Shown here in pieces: positions 34,520 to 43,766 of a DNA stretch of 64,000 nt. The stretch comes from SABY01 sp964523795 (lineage in GTDB: Bacteria; Bacteroidota; Bacteroidia; Bacteroidales; 4484-276): NCBI GenBank assembly GCA_964523795.1, contig CAZGAO010000001.1, forward strand, positions 1 to 64,000, given 5' to 3'. Every line of letters begins with the position of its first letter. The first letter of the stretch is position 1. The translations under genes and the position numbers were made by a program. The notes below the pieces were generated by a model that did not search any database, was not told where the DNA came from, and saw nothing but the letters and a program-made list of their open reading frames with translations.

Positions 34520-37500
34520 ATGGAACAGACTTTAAACATGAGGGATCGCTTTAGGATAATTGCAGTTATGCTTGTGATAGCAACAATTGCAATCCTCGTG
34601 TTTACTTTTTACTTTCGTAGCAATTTTTCGTCTCAATCAATTACACAAAATACCCAGGCACTTATCCTGGAAAAAGATGCCGCGCTAATTTCAGAATTAG
34701 ACTATCTTCAAGGAATATTTCTTAATAATCCGGACTCGATTTTTGAAGTCCTACCTCAGTACAAAAATTACTACGACCACAAGGGCTATTTTTTTGTGAT
34801 TAGCCAAAACGAAAAAATACTTTTTTGGTCGGACAACAAGGTGCCCATAAAAGCGGATATCATCCACCGCACGGCTCCGGTGGTTTTTGCGGGTAATGGC
34901 TGGTATCGAAAAATTAATCGCCCGGACAACAACGTCCTTTATACCGCTTTTTACCTTATAAAACACGATTACAATTATCAAAACGACTACCTCGAAAATT
35001 CGTTTCATCCCTCCTTCAATATTGATGAAGCTACCGACCTCTCGATTAATCCTGATGATGCTAACAAGATATACGACAGCGATGGTTGCTTTCTCTTTGC
35101 CCTAAGCTTTGCCCAAACGAAGCACATCTCGAGTAGTGAGGCCAATATACTTTTTCTCTTATACGTCTTTTTCCTCCTTGCAATTCTGGCTATTATTTAC
35201 GAACTCCATTTGTATTTTTTTCAGAAAAATGGTCATCGCTTTTTATTTATTGCAGGATTTATCGCAGATCTGCTTATTGTTCGCTTTATCCTGTTTTATT
35301 TCAAAATTCCATCGGTACTTTACCAATCCCCACTTTTTTCGCCGTCATATTACGCCTACTCTGATATTATACCCACGCTGGCCGATTTATTCTTGAATGT
35401 GGTTTTTATTCTCTGTCTTGCATTTTTCTTTTTTCATCATTTTAAATTCAAAAAGCATAACCTGAAAAAAAACAGGTTTCATAAATATTTTCTGATATTT
35501 AGTTTGTTTCTCCACATATTCATATTTTTCAAGGGTGTCGATTTCATGTTTCAAACCCTGATTATCGATTCGAGTATCTGCATCGATCTCAGCAATATTT
35601 TTAACCTTTCGCTGATGAGTTTATTTAACTTGCTCATCATATCCATGTTTCTCCTGGCCTACGTTCTTATCACATCCAAACTGGCCTGGTTTGCATTTGC
35701 ATACAGCCAGAATATATGGACATATTCACTTTTTGCTTTATTAGCAGCAGGCACATTTATCACTTTCTGTTCCATCCGCAATACTTGTGATTTTTATTTG
35801 CTAAGTTTTGTTTTACTTTATATACTATCGCTTGGACTTTATTATACCAAAAATGAAACGCGCTTTACCCTCGCCAATGCGGTTGTTTACGTGCTTCTTT
35901 TTTCGATTATCTCAACCTACTTATTAAATCGTTACAACACACAAAAAGAGCAGGAGCACCGCAAGTTGCTGGCAGTACATCTGGCATCGGAACAGCGCGA
36001 CCCCTTAGCCGAATACATGTTTGAAACAGAAAGCCAGCTAATTATAGCAGATACCATTCTGCATGATTTTCTTAAAAACTATGGTTTCGATGATTTCGAT
36101 TACAGCGCATTTCATAGCTATTTTACTCAAAGCTATTTTAAAGGCTACTGGAAAAAGTACGATTGCCAGCTAACTATTTGTACGCCTGACGACAACTTAA
36201 TCCTGCAGCCAGGCGATTACGATATCAATTGCAATGCGTATTTTGATGAAAAAATTGAAGATAACGGGCAAGCCACTGATAATAAAAATCTATTTTTCCT
36301 ACGTTATAATCCTGGCGAAAACGGTTACATTGCCGTCATCAATTTTTCGGATTCCATATTGGATATCGATGCGCTAAAAATTTATATCGAGCTGTATCCA
36401 AAATATGCTGCCCGCGATTTGGGTTTCCCTGATTTGCTCATCGATAAATCGGTCAATACCAGCCCGGATCTAAGCTCATATTCGTATGCCAAATACCAAA
36501 ACGGAGAACTTTATAAAAGGGTAGGGGATTACTTTTACAATTTCAACCTACGGCATTACAAGCATAGCAAAGATCCATTTGTGCTTATCAATCAAAATAA
36601 TTATAGCCATTTGTTATTTAATATTAATAAAGAACGCAGCTTAATTATCAGTACCAAGAACAAGTCCACTTTAGTTATACTGGCGCCCTTCTCCTACTTA
36701 TTTTTGTTCTACATTTTGTTTTTTAGCTTTTTTTATCTGCTATTCATATTTCCTTTGTCGCATCATAAAATTTCGCTTAATTTCCGCAGCCGCTTGCAGC
36801 TCTCTATTATTTCGGTAATCTTGTTTTCGTTTATCGTAGTTGGGATATTTACTTTGTACTATATTAATAATTTGAACGAAGCTAAAAATCAAGACATCCT
36901 AAGCGAAAAAACGCACTCGATCTTGGTGGAGATGCAACACAAATTTTCGACCGAAGAACGATTAGACGAAAGCCTACGTGAAAAACTTTCGGAGATGCTG
37001 GTAAAATTCTCCAACGTTTTCTTTACCGACATCAACATGTACGACCCCGGTGGAGTGTTAATATCATCATCGCGACAACAAATTTACGATGAAGACCTTA
37101 TCAGCAATTACATCAATCCGATGGCCTATAAAGCCATGGTGGTGGACAACAATTCGCTGTTTATACACAACGAAAATATTGGTAAACAATGTTATCTCTC
37201 AGCGTATATTCCTTTTGTAAACAACATGGGTGAAGTAATTGGATATTTAAATCTGCCCTACTTTGCGCAGGAAAAAGACCTGAACAAGGAAATCTCTACC
37301 TTCTTGGTGGCCTACATCAACATCTATGTAATCCTAATTGCCCTTTCTGTTTTGATAGCGATTATTATTTCGAGATATATCTCGCACCCGATTAATCTGA
37401 TGATTAGCAAAATAAGGCAGGTAAAATTGGGCGGGCAAAACGAAACCATCCTTTGGCAGCGCGATGATGAAATAGGACAATTGGTAGAGGAATATAATAG

Positions 37501-38224
37501 GATGATAGAAGAGCTGGCGCGTAGTGCCGAACTTTTGGCTAAGTCGGAGCGCGAATCGGCATGGCGCGAAATGGCCAAACAAATAGCCCATGAAATCAAA
37601 AACCCGCTAACGCCTATGAAATTGAGCGTACAATATTTGCAACGTTCATGGAAAAACCAAGCTCCGGACTATGAAAAACGCCTTGATAAATTTACCCAAA
37701 CCATGATAGAGCAAATTGATGCACTATCCATTATTGCAAGCGAGTTTTCCGACTTTGCCAAAATGCCTATAAGCAAAAGAACGCATGTTAATCTCACCGA
37801 AATCATCGATAATTCCATTGTCCTCTTCAAAAATTACGACAATATTACTTTCTCGTTTATAGTTGATGACAAATCAGATTTTACGGTTTATGCAGATAAA
37901 GAGCAGTTGCTGCGTGCTTTCAACAATTTGCTAACAAATTCCATACAGGCTATCGGCTCAAAAGTAAATGGTGTAATAGAGATAAAGCTCGACCGGCAGT
38001 TTTCAAATATCGTAGTAGAAATTACCGACAACGGCGAAGGCATTTCTGATGAAATTTCGGGCAAGATATTTTCGCCTAACTTCACCACCAAATCCGGAGG
38101 CATGGGTTTGGGGCTGGCCATCGTAAAAAATATTGTAATCAACGCAGGGGGAAGCATCGAGTTTGTTTCTAATGCAGGGCACACCACTTTTACTTTAGTG
38201 TTTCCGGCGTTTAAAAATCGTTAA
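34520..38224 (+). CDS. NtrY-like sensor histidine kinase with many membrane segments
   Basis: 1234 residues from ATG 34520. The membrane part is unusually large: a first helix, an extracytoplasmic domain to about residue 200, then about 8-9 helices up to about 470, a second extracytoplasmic domain (about 490-720), more helices, a third sensor segment and a last helix before HAMP. The kinase core has H1024 in AHEIKNPLTPMKLS, the N-box LLTNSIQAI, G1 DNGEGIS and G2 GMGLGLAIVKN. It is an orthodox kinase and no response regulator is next to it, so its partner is encoded elsewhere. The signal is unknown. Confidence 0.85.
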   Translation: MEQTLNMRDRFRIIAVMLVIATIAILVFTFYFRSNFSSQSITQNTQALILEKDAALISELDYLQGIFLNNPDSIFEVLPQYKNYYDHKGYFFVISQNEKILFWSDNKVPIKADIIHRTAPVVFAGNGWYRKINRPDNNVLYTAFYLIKHDYNYQNDYLENSFHPSFNIDEATDLSINPDDANKIYDSDGCFLFALSFAQTKHISSSEANILFLLYVFFLLAILAIIYELHLYFFQKNGHRFLFIAGFIADLLIVRFILFYFKIPSVLYQSPLFSPSYYAYSDIIPTLADLFLNVVFILCLAFFFFHHFKFKKHNLKKNRFHKYFLIFSLFLHIFIFFKGVDFMFQTLIIDSSICIDLSNIFNLSLMSLFNLLIISMFLLAYVLITSKLAWFAFAYSQNIWTYSLFALLAAGTFITFCSIRNTCDFYLLSFVLLYILSLGLYYTKNETRFTLANAVVYVLLFSIISTYLLNRYNTQKEQEHRKLLAVHLASEQRDPLAEYMFETESQLIIADTILHDFLKNYGFDDFDYSAFHSYFTQSYFKGYWKKYDCQLTICTPDDNLILQPGDYDINCNAYFDEKIEDNGQATDNKNLFFLRYNPGENGYIAVINFSDSILDIDALKIYIELYPKYAARDLGFPDLLIDKSVNTSPDLSSYSYAKYQNGELYKRVGDYFYNFNLRHYKHSKDPFVLINQNNYSHLLFNINKERSLIISTKNKSTLVILAPFSYLFLFYILFFSFFYLLFIFPLSHHKISLNFRSRLQLSIISVILFSFIVVGIFTLYYINNLNEAKNQDILSEKTHSILVEMQHKFSTEERLDESLREKLSEMLVKFSNVFFTDINMYDPGGVLISSSRQQIYDEDLISNYINPMAYKAMVVDNNSLFIHNENIGKQCYLSAYIPFVNNMGEVIGYLNLPYFAQEKDLNKEISTFLVAYINIYVILIALSVLIAIIISRYISHPINLMISKIRQVKLGGQNETILWQRDDEIGQLVEEYNRMIEELARSAELLAKSERESAWREMAKQIAHEIKNPLTPMKLSVQYLQRSWKNQAPDYEKRLDKFTQTMIEQIDALSIIASEFSDFAKMPISKRTHVNLTEIIDNSIVLFKNYDNITFSFIVDDKSDFTVYADKEQLLRAFNNLLTNSIQAIGSKVNGVIEIKLDRQFSNIVVEITDNGEGISDEISGKIFSPNFTTKSGGMGLGLAIVKNIVINAGGSIEFVSNAGHTTFTLVFPAFKNR

Positions 38225-38275
38225 TTGTTATTCGTATAATTGTTAATTGTTGCGTAAGGCGAGTCCAAAATATGG

Positions 38276-38509
38276 TTAATTCCATTTTCTTCTCAGTTCA
38301 AATGCATCAGTTCCACTATCATTTTCAGAATCATCCAATGCTTGATCAATTTCATCATTGAATTGCTTCATGTTCAATGGTTTTAAACTTTCCTCGTACT
38401 GCTCAATCATCCGTTGCTGCAATTTCTTTTCCAAACCAATTACAATTTCTTCATTGGTGATTCTGAGAAATTCCTGAATAAAAGCCAGCTTTCGTGTTTC
38501 TATATTCAT
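38276..38509 (-). CDS. orphan antitoxin-like protein
   Basis: 77 residues. The start MNIETRKLAFIQEFLRITNEE followed by a helix IVIGLEKKLQQ and an acidic tail with AFELRRKWN resembles the addiction-module antitoxins that pair with RelE/ParE toxins in Bacteroidota. No toxin gene lies downstream: the histidine kinase gene ends 51 bp away on the other strand. It is therefore an orphan, or regulates in trans. Confidence 0.6.
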   Translation of the reverse strand: MNIETRKLAFIQEFLRITNEEIVIGLEKKLQQRMIEQYEESLKPLNMKQFNDEIDQALDDSENDSGTDAFELRRKWN

Positions 38510-38558
38510 TGTATTAAAATTTATTAAAAAGTATATTTATTTTTTAATACAAAAAAAA

Positions 38559-38627
38559 CCAGGGTATGACTTGAAGCCTAATCCAGGCTTGAATTAGTCA
38601 GGGCATGACTTGAAGTCATACCCTGAC
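38559..38627. repeat. CATGACTTGAAGTCAT hairpin repeat, copy C1
   Basis: GTCAGGGCATGACTTGAAGT then CATACCCTGAC (38597-38627) folds into a 14-bp stem with a 3-base loop. A degenerate half copy is at 38559-38590. It ends 3 bp after the pccB stop and could terminate that operon, but copies elsewhere lie in a divergent gap. Confidence 0.65.
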
Positions 38628-38630
38628 TAT

Positions 38631-40169
38631 CTACAATGGGATATTCCCGTGTTTCTTAGGTGGGCTTTGCTCGCTTTTGTTCTGGGTCATTTCGAGGGCA
38701 TCGATCAGTTTTTTGCGCGTTTGGCGCGGGTAGATAATCTCGTCGATGTAACCCAGCTCAGCGGCTTTGTAGGGGCTGGCAAAGGTTTCTTTGTAATCTT
38801 CCACAGCCTGCTTGCGTTCTTCTTCGTTTAGCTTACCGCGATAAAGGATATTAACTGCGCCTTCAGGACCCATCACGGCAATTTCGGCGGTATGGTAAGC
38901 CAGATTAACATCGGCACCAATATGCTTGCTCGACATCACATCGTAAGCTCCGCCATAAGCCTTGCGTGTAATAACGGTAATCTTGGGAACGGTAGCTTCG
39001 GAATAAGCATAAAGCAGTTTGGCTCCGTGCTTGATAATACCACCAAATTCCTGCTGTGTACCAGGCAGAAACCCAGGTACATCCTCAAAAGTAATGAGCG
39101 GAATATTGAAGGCATCGCAAAAGCGCACAAAGCGGGCAGCTTTCATCGATGAGTTGATGTCGAGCACACCAGCCAAAAACTGGGGCTGGTTGGCCACGAT
39201 GCCCACCGAGCGTCCATCCATACGCGCAAATCCTACAATGATATTTTTGGCATAATGCGGCTGCACTTCAAAGAAATTGTGATTATCCACAACTGTGCAA
39301 ATAATCTCATTCATATCGTAAGGCTTGTTTGGATCGTCCGGAACCACCGTATCCAGCTTTTTATCTTCGCGCTTAGGGTCATCGGTGCTTGGATGGCGTG
39401 GTGTTTCTTCCATATTGTTGGAAGGCAGGTAACTCATTAGCTCGCGCACCATTTGCATGGTTTGCTCATCGTTTTCACCGGTAAAATGCGCTACCCCGCT
39501 GGTAGCATTGTGCGTCATGGCACCGCCCAACTCCTCCTGGGTTACTTCTTCGTGGGTAACGGTTTTGATTACATCCGGTCCGGTAACAAACATGTAACTG
39601 GTGTTTTTTACCATAAAGATAAAATCGGTAATGGCGGGCGAATACACCGCTCCTCCGGCGCATGGACCCATGATGGCCGAAATTTGTGGAATCACTCCCG
39701 ATGCTTTGGTGTTGAGTAGAAAAATATCGGCATAACCCGCCAAACTTTGCACACCTTCCTGAATGCGTGCCCCGCCTGAGTCGTTAAGCCCGATAAGTGG
39801 TGCGCCCATTTTCATGGCGAGCTTCATCACTTTCAAAATCTTGTCGGCATTGGCACGTGAAAGCGTTCCTCCAAAAACCGTAAAATCCTGGGCAAAAACA
39901 TACATCAAACGGCCATCTATTTTTCCGTAGCCGCTGACTACACCATCGCCCAAAATTTTGTTGTCCGCCATATTGAAATCGGTAGCGCGATGGGTCATAA
40001 ATTTATCCATCTCCACAAATGTTCCGGGATCAAGCAAATCGGCAAGTCGCTCACGGGCGGTTTTTCGTCCTGCCGCATGTTGACGGTCGATGCGTTCTTT
40101 GCCTCCGCCTTGTTCGGCTATTTTATCCTTTAACTCAAAATGCTTTATCTTTTCGTCTAATGATGCCAT
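38631..40169 (-). CDS. acyl-CoA carboxylase carboxyltransferase subunit (propionyl-CoA carboxylase beta type)
   Basis: 512 residues. Both crotonase-fold halves are present: the N-terminal part with FTVFGGTLSRANADK, LNDSGGARIQEGV and IMGPCAGGAVYSPA, and the C-terminal part with EDVPGFLPGTQQEFGG and VITRKAYGGAYDVM. It moves the carboxyl group from carboxybiotin to propionyl-CoA or a related acyl-CoA, giving methylmalonyl-CoA. It is the last gene of the three-gene minus-strand set with the biotin carrier and biotin carboxylase, separated by a 150-bp gap holding repeat A3. Confidence 0.93.
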   Translation of the reverse strand: MASLDEKIKHFELKDKIAEQGGGKERIDRQHAAGRKTARERLADLLDPGTFVEMDKFMTHRATDFNMADNKILGDGVVSGYGKIDGRLMYVFAQDFTVFGGTLSRANADKILKVMKLAMKMGAPLIGLNDSGGARIQEGVQSLAGYADIFLLNTKASGVIPQISAIMGPCAGGAVYSPAITDFIFMVKNTSYMFVTGPDVIKTVTHEEVTQEELGGAMTHNATSGVAHFTGENDEQTMQMVRELMSYLPSNNMEETPRHPSTDDPKREDKKLDTVVPDDPNKPYDMNEIICTVVDNHNFFEVQPHYAKNIIVGFARMDGRSVGIVANQPQFLAGVLDINSSMKAARFVRFCDAFNIPLITFEDVPGFLPGTQQEFGGIIKHGAKLLYAYSEATVPKITVITRKAYGGAYDVMSSKHIGADVNLAYHTAEIAVMGPEGAVNILYRGKLNEEERKQAVEDYKETFASPYKAAELGYIDEIIYPRQTRKKLIDALEMTQNKSEQSPPKKHGNIPL

Positions 40170-40229
40170 GATGGTATTGGTTAATTGTTATTTGTTAATC
40201 GTTAATCGTTATCTGTTATTGGTTAATCG

Positions 40230-40275
40230 TCCCGAAAAGTAGAAAATCTTCAATTTTCAAAACTTTTCGAGGATA
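40230..40275 (+). repeat. dispersed palindromic repeat, copy A3
   Basis: TCCCGAAAAGTAGAAAATC...TTTTCAAAACTTTTCGAGGA. Its flank (40182-40228) is a run of GTTAATCGTTA/GTTATT units, as around copies A4 and A5. It lacks the second GC hairpin seen in the other copies. It interrupts the carboxylase operon between the biotin carrier and the beta subunit. Confidence 0.65.
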
Positions 40276-40321
40276 TTCGAAAAAAGTTGAAATCAAATAT
40301 TTCAATCATTCTACTTTCATT

Positions 40322-40828
40322 CTATTCCACCACCACCAGCACCTGGTTTCCATCTACAATATCGCCTTCTTTTACCAAAATTTCTTTTACGATCCTGTCC
40401 TTCTGCACCTTGTATTCGCTTTCCATTTTCATGGCCGAAACCACGATAACGGTATCACCGGCTTTTACACTATCGCCTACTTTCACAGGAATCTTAACTA
40501 CTTTACCAGGCATTGGACTTGCAATTTTCCTGATGTCATCCAGTTCATCGCTACCCCGGTTTTGCTTGTATTTTGCTTCGGCATCAATTATTTCGACATC
40601 GTAGGAATGATAATAGGTGTTTACATTAAAATGCCGGTGATCATTTTTTTCGATCAGCTCAACATTGTAGGAAACATTATCGTGTAATACGGAATAAACG
40701 CCCCGTTCTACCATCAAGGCATCGAGCTTATACAAGCGGCCATCCAGCTCAATTTCGTAAATGTGTCCATCATGCTTTTGCAATTCGACCTTCGCTATTC
40801 GATCGTTAATTTTTATTTCGAGTGGCAT
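40322..40828 (-). CDS. biotin carboxyl carrier protein subunit
   Basis: 168 residues. The C-terminal 75 residues form a biotinyl domain with the biotin attachment site SAMKMESEYK (K134). The N-terminal 90 residues are a beta-rich region seen in the carrier subunits of Bacteroidota acyl-CoA carboxylases, probably for docking. It starts 10 bp after the biotin carboxylase stop. Confidence 0.93.
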   Translation of the reverse strand: MPLEIKINDRIAKVELQKHDGHIYEIELDGRLYKLDALMVERGVYSVLHDNVSYNVELIEKNDHRHFNVNTYYHSYDVEIIDAEAKYKQNRGSDELDDIRKIASPMPGKVVKIPVKVGDSVKAGDTVIVVSAMKMESEYKVQKDRIVKEILVKEGDIVDGNQVLVVVE

Positions 40829-40838
40829 GGTTTACAAT

Positions 40839-42353
40839 TTAAAATTTCATCATTGATTTTCTTCGACCAAAATCTCTCCACGAATTATTTCCGCCCAATT
40901 GCTTAGCTGTGCCTGCCGGCAAGGCAGATTCTATTTTATTTCTATAATGGATGTAGGCGGTTATCATAGCTATGTCCATACATTTATCTCCACATGGCTG
41001 CCGTTCCATCAAAAACTCCAGGTTCTTTTCGATAAAATGCGTGTTATAGTTTCCGCTTTTGAAATCATCATTTTCCATGATTCGGGCCAGGAAGGGAATC
41101 GATGTTTTAATACCGGTAATTTTGTAGGCATAAAGTGCGCGTTTCATCCGTGCGATAGCTTCATCGCGGGTACTGGCCCACACAATCAATTTCGATATCA
41201 TGGGGTCGTAGTGGATGGGAATTTCATAACCTTCGTACACATAGCCATCGTGGCGTACGCCAAGACCAAGTGGTTCGGTGATGTGTTTAATTACGCCAGG
41301 CGAAGGCATAAAATTTTTGTCCGGGTCTTCGGCATAAATCCTGCACTCGATTGCATGACCCAGTTGTCGAAGATTTTCTTGCTTCAAGGTAAGCTTTTCG
41401 CCCTGGGCAATTTTTATTTGTTCTTTCACCAGGTCAACACCTACCACGCGTTCGGTAATCGGGTGTTCTACCTGAAGGCGTGTATTCATCTCCAAAAAAT
41501 AATAATTCAACTTATCATCAACGATAAACTCGATGGTACCAGCACCATAATAATTTACAGCTTTGGCTGCGGCCACAGCATGGCTTCCCATCTCTGCTCT
41601 GATTTTTGGATTCATCAGGGGCGAAGGAGTTTCTTCCACCACTTTTTGATGACGACGCTGCACCGAACACTCACGCTCGAAAAGATGAATGGTGTTTCCA
41701 AACTTATCGGCTAAAATCTGAAATTCGATGTGGTGTGGCGATTCGATATATTTTTCGATATACACGGCATCATCGCCAAAAGAAGCCTTGGCTTCCGAAC
41801 GTGCCGAACGGATAGCACCCAGGATGTCTTTTTCGTTTTTTACCAGACGCATCCCTTTGCCACCGCCACCTGCTGATGCTTTTATCATCACTGGCAAACC
41901 GATCTCCTTAATTTTTTCGATAGCAGCCTTTTCATCCGAAATAGGTTCTACAGTACCCGGAACAACGGGCACACCTGCAGCAATCATACGCTTGCGGGCA
42001 GTAATTTTATCGCCCATACTACGAATGGCAAAAGCATCGGGACCAATAAAGGCAATGCCTTCTTTTTCGCATCTTTCGGAGAATTCTGCGTTTTCGGATA
42101 AAAAACCGTACCCGGGATGAATGGCATCAGCACCGCAAATTTTAGCTACTTCCAAAATTTTATCGGCCTTCAAATAGCTTTCTGCGGAGGGTGAAGCACC
42201 AATATAAAATGCTTCGTCAGCATATCTTACGTGCATCGAAGTACGATCGGCATCCGAAAACACCGCAACCGATCTTATTCCCATTTCCCTGCACGAACGC
42301 ATGACACGGATGGCTATCTCACCGCGATTTGCAACCAATACTTTCTTTATCAT
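40839..42353 (-). CDS. biotin carboxylase subunit of acyl-CoA carboxylase
   Basis: 504 residues, ATP-grasp enzyme. The start KKVLVANRGEIAIRVMRS, the glycine-rich loop GGGGKGMRL (162-170), and EMNTRLQVEHPITE are diagnostic. It carboxylates the biotin of the carrier protein using ATP and bicarbonate. First gene of the minus-strand operon. It is related to AccC and PccA; the beta subunit context favours propionyl-CoA carboxylase. Confidence 0.94.
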   Translation of the reverse strand: MIKKVLVANRGEIAIRVMRSCREMGIRSVAVFSDADRTSMHVRYADEAFYIGASPSAESYLKADKILEVAKICGADAIHPGYGFLSENAEFSERCEKEGIAFIGPDAFAIRSMGDKITARKRMIAAGVPVVPGTVEPISDEKAAIEKIKEIGLPVMIKASAGGGGKGMRLVKNEKDILGAIRSARSEAKASFGDDAVYIEKYIESPHHIEFQILADKFGNTIHLFERECSVQRRHQKVVEETPSPLMNPKIRAEMGSHAVAAAKAVNYYGAGTIEFIVDDKLNYYFLEMNTRLQVEHPITERVVGVDLVKEQIKIAQGEKLTLKQENLRQLGHAIECRIYAEDPDKNFMPSPGVIKHITEPLGLGVRHDGYVYEGYEIPIHYDPMISKLIVWASTRDEAIARMKRALYAYKITGIKTSIPFLARIMENDDFKSGNYNTHFIEKNLEFLMERQPCGDKCMDIAMITAYIHYRNKIESALPAGTAKQLGGNNSWRDFGRRKSMMKF

Positions 42354-42656
42354 TCTTCACTAAAGTTTAGTGAGCTAATTTTCAAATGAATGCAAAACTA
42401 ATTTTATTTTAACAACGAAAAGTATGGTTTTCAGTTTGTTAACACATTAACATAAAATCATTATTGAAAATCAAGGGGGTAGAAATATTTAGGGCTTGTT
42501 AAAAATGTTTAAACAACACAGAAACAAACAAGTAAGTCACTTTAATTAGGGTCTGCTTAAAAACCTGTAATAACTTAAAAACGTGGATTTTGAGTAAAAA
42601 TGCTGTGCTTCGGATGCAAGGTATTTAATACTTATCTGCATTAATCTGTGCTTTTA

Positions 42657-42690
42657 ATTTTACGGTGCGCCTGCCCCGTTTTATTCGGAT
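42657..42690. repeat. GGTGC-type dispersed repeat, copy B3
   Basis: CGGTGCGCCTGCCCCGTTTT then ATTCGG also occurs at 56180-56206. The nucleotidyltransferase gene ends inside it: its stop TAA and last Glu codon are part of the repeat. The rest of the 327-bp gap to the carboxylase operon (42354-42680) is AT-rich with no gene. Confidence 0.55.
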
Positions 42691-43160
42691 ATTTTCTGTA
42701 TTCTTTGCAATTCATGCACATCCAGCAAATCTTTGGGTCGCCCCGATTTTATTTTGCTGGATATTAAATCATCGTAGGAGAGAATGTTCCATTTCACCAA
42801 TTTGATTCCTTCAGCAGTAAATTCAACGGATTCTGCCCACGCTTCATCAAATGTTTTCCCGGGATTAAATTTGGTTATCAGTTCTATTTCTAAATTCGGG
42901 CTTAGCTTTAGCGAAATATTTTGTTCGCCCTCCAAAACTTTATCAGGAAGAGTGTGGATACTATAGCCAAGGGCATTTAAGGCAGCAGTAATTTGTTCTA
43001 AGTTTTGCGGATTGTTATCAATCCAAAAATCGATATCTGCCGAATGTCGTTTGTAACCATAATAATTTACCGCAGAACCACCAACCAAAAGCAAGCGTAC
43101 TTTAAATTGCTGGCAAACCTCTAAAAAGGCATAAACCTCATCGTTAAAGTTTCTTTCCAT
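42681..43160 (-). CDS. minimal nucleotidyltransferase protein, possible toxin-antitoxin component
   Basis: 159 residues. The NTase motif is LLVGGSAVNYYGYKRHSADI, with GGS at 27-29 and the metal-binding pair D42-x-D44 (ADIDFW). The rest (LNALGYSIHTLPD, DDLISSKIKSGRPKDLLDV) fits the small NTase families that appear in toxin-antitoxin and abortive infection modules. The start overlaps the small upstream gene by 17 bp. The C-terminus lies in a dispersed repeat. Its substrate is unknown. Confidence 0.75.
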   Translation of the reverse strand: MERNFNDEVYAFLEVCQQFKVRLLLVGGSAVNYYGYKRHSADIDFWIDNNPQNLEQITAALNALGYSIHTLPDKVLEGEQNISLKLSPNLEIELITKFNPGKTFDEAWAESVEFTAEGIKLVKWNILSYDDLISSKIKSGRPKDLLDVHELQRIQKISE

Positions 43161-43347
43161 CTTTTTTACTTATTACAAAATTGCCCTTTTTATCGTTGGG
43201 ATGCTGATAATCATCGGGAAGCGGCAGAATAGGAGGAGCACACACCATATCAATAAAAGCAATCAGCCGTTCACCGGGGCTAAGTTTTAAAAACTCATCT
43301 TCCCGTCGTTTGTTATTTTCTTCTTTAGCTGCAAATATCAATTCCAT
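43144..43347 (-). CDS. small partner of the nucleotidyltransferase
   Basis: 67 residues, charged, with ERLIAFIDMVCAPPILPLPDD in the middle (shown in part by position 28-47) and a basic tail (ISKKDGKKL). It overlaps the NTase gene by 17 bp. I do not recognise a domain. The overlap and small size suggest an antitoxin or regulatory partner. A TACCTTTG on the minus strand (43352-43359) lies only 4 bp before the start codon, so the mRNA may be leaderless. Confidence 0.6.
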   Translation of the reverse strand: MELIFAAKEENNKRREDEFLKLSPGERLIAFIDMVCAPPILPLPDDYQHPNDKKGNFVISKKDGKKL

Positions 43348-43440
43348 GCGTCAAAGGTAAAAATATATTTATCAAAAAATAATCATAAGTTGACAATGCG
43401 TTAACATATTACTATCTTATGCACTAATAATTACTTTACA

Positions 43441-43734
43441 TTGCATGTAGTAAAATGTAGTACTTTAAAAAAGTATTGGGAAAAACATCCTGATTGCAGC
43501 TAAGCATTAAAGACATGGTGTAAGTTAGTGATGAATCTGAACTTTAGTAACTTTTATGAATTGAAATCGTATTTTGGTACAGCTGATAAAAGTGGAAATA
43601 AAAGGGTTGTATTCGATATCAAGGGAAATCATTATCGATTAATAACAAGAATAAATTACCAAAAAGGGAGAGTTTTTATCCGTTTTATTGGAACACACCA
43701 AGAATATGATAATGTGGATGCATCCACAATTTAA
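43441..43734 (+). pseudogene. higB: higB toxin with in-frame stop codon
   Basis: Read in one frame from TTG 43441 the product is LHVVKCSTLKKYWEKHPDCS, a stop (TAA 43501-43503), then ALKTWCKLVMNLNFSNFYEL to the end. Both halves match HigB2-type RelE-fold mRNA interferases: the N-terminal LKKYWEKHPD and the C-terminal NKRVVFDIKGNHYRL...FIRFIGTHQEYD. The full frame is 98 codons, the usual length. The stop sits where CAA or GAA is expected, so one base change inactivated it; the start is also TTG. A 68-residue fragment could still be made from GTG 43528 or ATG 43531. The intact antitoxin gene follows. Confidence 0.85.
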
Positions 43735-43766
43735 TAGCAAAATTTACTTCTAAAAAGCGCAAAACG

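Noticed and set aside
40899..41714. 271-codon frame on the plus strand
   Set aside because: Antisense shadow of the biotin carboxylase gene, no domain.
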